This document shows, piece by piece, positions 24,319-25,872 of a stretch of DNA of 25,872 nucleotides (positions within the stretch are counted from its first letter, which is position 1; each line of letters starts with the position of its first letter). The stretch comes from Ichthyophonus hoferi (taxonomy: Eukaryota > Opisthokonta > Ichthyosporea > Ichthyophonida > Ichthyophonidae), in assembly GCA_002751075.1 (NCBI GenBank), contig NAOQ01000421.1, forward strand, positions 37,265 through 63,136, given 5' to 3'. Below the pieces are notes generated by a model. That model was not told the origin of the DNA, did not search any database, and was given only the letters and a program-made list of their open reading frames with translations. A program made the position numbers and the translations under genes.

Positions 24319-24654
24319 TTATTCTAGTTGGTCTGGATAGCTACTAATAGTTAAGGGATAACCCAAAGTCTTTGCAAGTTTTGCACATAGTAAACACAAT
24401 TGTTCTGAATCTAGATATGCCTTAAACTTCTTATTCTGTAACTTACAATATGAGCAATGACTATGATCTAAACTACTGTGTTCATAGATCGGCACTATAC
24501 AAGTATTCTCTAATGGTTTAACAGTACCAGGCCTGACCAATTGTCCTTCTGTTAAAGAATCTGGATGATAAATTTCTACTGCTTGAGAATCAAAAGGCAT
24601 AATGCAAAGTAATAATAAAACCAAGCAAAATAAACCTCTGGAAGGTTTTAACAT
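24319..24654 (-). CDS. Copy 3 of the cysteine-containing family: putative small secreted protein, 111 aa
   Basis: The best preserved member of the cluster. From the ATG at 24654 it encodes 111 residues: a signal-peptide-like start (MLKPSRGLFCLVLLLLCIMP, with DSQA as a plausible cleavage region), a linker with SLTEGQLVRPGTVKP, then a cysteine part with HCSYC and EQLCLLC, two CxxC pairs about 20 residues apart. The frame is open for 44 more codons upstream, but the hydrophobic stretch right after the inner Met makes that Met the better start. Paired CxxC motifs could bind zinc or form disulfides; after a signal peptide disulfides are likelier. DNA similarity to copies 1 and 2 continues about 70 bases past this stop, so the tail may be shortened or spliced. 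I do not recognise the family. Confidence 0.42.
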   Translation of the reverse strand: MLKPSRGLFCLVLLLLCIMPFDSQAVEIYHPDSLTEGQLVRPGTVKPLENTCIVPIYEHSSLDHSHCSYCKLQNKKFKAYLDSEQLCLLCAKLAKTLGYPLTISSYPDQLE

Positions 24655-24989
24655 ATAATGACGATTAAAAGCAGTAATAGTAACATTACTTGTATTATTT
24701 TTTGGAAACTTATTATATATGTAATGATAAAAGACAAGACATATATTCAAAGTTTGGATTGGTTTGTGACAAACGGAAAACAACAATAGGCATATGTGTG
24801 AAGTTCTGATTAGTTTGTGGTATATGGAAATACTTAACCACTAGGCTATAGACGAGTAGTTTGTACAACTTCTTATTGACTTTAATAGGTAACCACAACG
24901 GAATGTAAAAAAAAATATTAACAATAATAGTGAATAATCTATTTAAGCATAGTAAAATGCCTAGTTACAACACAGCTTGTACTAATAAA

Positions 24990-25112
24990 CTAACTTTTGG
25001 CACAACCTCTAAAAGCCACACAATCAAATTGTCTTAGAGCCATCCAATTATATGGAATGTTCACAGATCCTACTAATATCCAAACAATTGAAGTTATAAA
25101 CACCAGGATCAT
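24990..25112 (-). CDS. Short hydrophobic-start frame with LRQ-cysteine module upstream of copy 3
   Basis: A 40-codon frame from the ATG at 25112 starts with MILVFITSIVWILVGS, a signal-peptide or membrane-anchor pattern, and ends with MALRQFDCVAFRGCAKS. The LRQ..C pattern recurs upstream of copy 4 (FVRQLNCIIPKD) and copy 1 (VLRSNECKIKK), in the same place relative to the copy that follows. It may be a first exon of copy 3 or a separate small gene. It also begins only 28 bases after the end of the copy 4 frame, so it could instead belong to that unit. Confidence 0.25.
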   Translation of the reverse strand: MILVFITSIVWILVGSVNIPYNWMALRQFDCVAFRGCAKS

Positions 25113-25140
25113 GCACACTTTGATTTTACTTCTGGATCAA

Positions 25141-25394
25141 CTAACCTAGACACAGCATCATATTTAAACGATAGGGATCACCGCAAGAGACCTCAATATT
25201 TCTTTGACATTTAAGAAGTTGTGTATTTAAACTACATGGCATCCAATCTGCGACACAGAGGTAGTGACATTGATACTTTGACAATGGCATAAATGGAGTT
25301 ATTATACTTTCAACAACAACTATCAACTTATAGGTTTAAGCTTGTAAAGAAGAGGTACTACAGTATACAATAACCAATTTCTGTGCATTTTCAT
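25141..25394 (-). CDS. Copy 4 of the cysteine-containing family, partial
   Basis: Minus strand. A short frame from the ATG at 25394 reads MKMHRNWLLYTVVPLLY, like the start of copy 3, but closes after 23 codons. A second, different frame (25326-25141) carries ESIITPFMPLSKYQCHYLC, LNTQLLKCQRNIEVSC and GDPYRLN, which match VPIYEHSS...HCSYC, LDSEQLCLLC and GYPLTIS of copy 3. It has six cysteines in about 48 residues. Whether a splice links the two frames or the copy is broken cannot be told from sequence alone. Confidence 0.33.
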
Positions 25395-25456
25395 TTTAGC
25401 ACAATGTCTTGTTTTTTGCTATACTTGACAATATTAGGACAGGATGGTGAGAATAC

Positions 25457-25648
25457 CTAAATATATTGACTGTAAATTTTATTATCTAATTGCGACATTT
25501 TCAACTGGGGATCTTTAGGTATAATACAGTTCAACTGGCGTACAAATACGACATGATTATTTTCCAATGTAGTAAAACTTGATCTGCATAGTTTGCCTTT
25601 ATAAAAATCTGCACTTAAATAAATGTTTTGTTTTGATGGATTATATTT
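25457..25648 (-). CDS. Possible upstream exon of copy 4 (LRQ-cysteine module)
   Basis: A 63-codon open stretch without its own ATG start, with varied, protein-like composition: NIYLSADFYKGKLCRSSFTT, then HVVFVRQLNCIIPKDPQ. The RQLNC portion matches RQFDC near 25030 and RSNEC in copy 1. Its lack of a start codon suggests an internal exon. The stop is directly followed by gtattc, so either the frame ends here or a splice lies just upstream. The gene's beginning would lie beyond the poly-T end of the window. Confidence 0.3.
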   Translation of the reverse strand, partial: KYNPSKQNIYLSADFYKGKLCRSSFTTLENNHVVFVRQLNCIIPKDPQLKMSQLDNKIYSQYI

Positions 25649-25650
25649 TT

Positions 25651-25872
25651 AAACCCTTTTTTTTTTCTCGTATCGTATACTTTGATAGCATTGTGTTTTT
25701 AAATAATTTTGTGGCTACCCATACATCAAGCCTCATTGAAATCCTTATTTTCAAACACCTTCCTTTTTATAAAACACACTTACTGTTAGTTACATTATAT
25801 TTTTCTAAAATATAACACCTCATTATACAAGCATTTATAATTCGTTTTTTTTTTTTTTTTTTTTTTTTTTTT
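25651..25872. other. AT-rich end of window, T homopolymer at 25840-25872
   Basis: AT-rich sequence without a supported gene, ending in about 30 uninterrupted T bases. Homopolymers of this kind often stop assemblies, so the end is probably technical. A poly-A tail of a retrotransposed copy on the minus strand is an alternative that cannot be tested here. Confidence 0.6.

Noticed and set aside
25579-25815. Plus-strand 78-codon frame near the window end
   Set aside because: It overlaps the antisense of the more protein-like minus-strand module at 25457-25648, and has Phe/Leu-rich AT-driven composition.

Overview
The window looks like part of an AT-rich, intron-rich nuclear genome of a eukaryote. 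Three plus-strand genes have short exons (39-276 nt). Their GT-AG introns run from about 210 nt to 1.2 kb and are full of simple repeats. Reading frames kept across every proposed splice junction support the models. The lineage cannot be fixed from the sequence: the genes fit a protist or an early-branching animal or holozoan, and the standard genetic code fits all three. The window begins in a CA/TA microsatellite and ends in a T homopolymer.

Layout. (1) 171-2658, +: the C-terminal two thirds of a PRP4-type splicing kinase, five exons, with its start outside the window. (2) 2659-6164: 3.5 kb in which I see no gene. (3) 6165-10250, +: a complete seven-exon gene for a 376-residue multi-pass membrane protein of the PAP2 (Aur1-like) superfamily. 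(4) 10251-12544: intergenic, with TA repeats and a diverged tandem repeat. (5) 12545-22642, +: a NAK-family kinase (relative of AAK1, BIKE, GAK and yeast Ark1/Prk1), 13 phase-consistent exons plus a likely 5' exon that encodes an AAK1-like start. It ends in a tail with two DPF motifs of the kind that bind AP-2. (6) 22672-25650: a cluster of at least four diverged copies of an unrecognised cysteine-containing protein family in both orientations, apparently secreted or membrane-bound. Most copies are broken or only partly readable. (7) 25651-25872: AT-rich sequence ending in poly-T.

The three main genes act in separate processes: spliceosome phosphorylation, lipid phosphate or sphingolipid chemistry, and clathrin-mediated endocytosis. 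Nothing suggests joint regulation. The two most unusual features are the cysteine-rich cluster, found by comparing translations within the window, and three separate tandem duplications, one in each gene, that lie at the 3' end of an intron. Two end exactly at the acceptor, and the third carries the acceptor and the start of the next exon.
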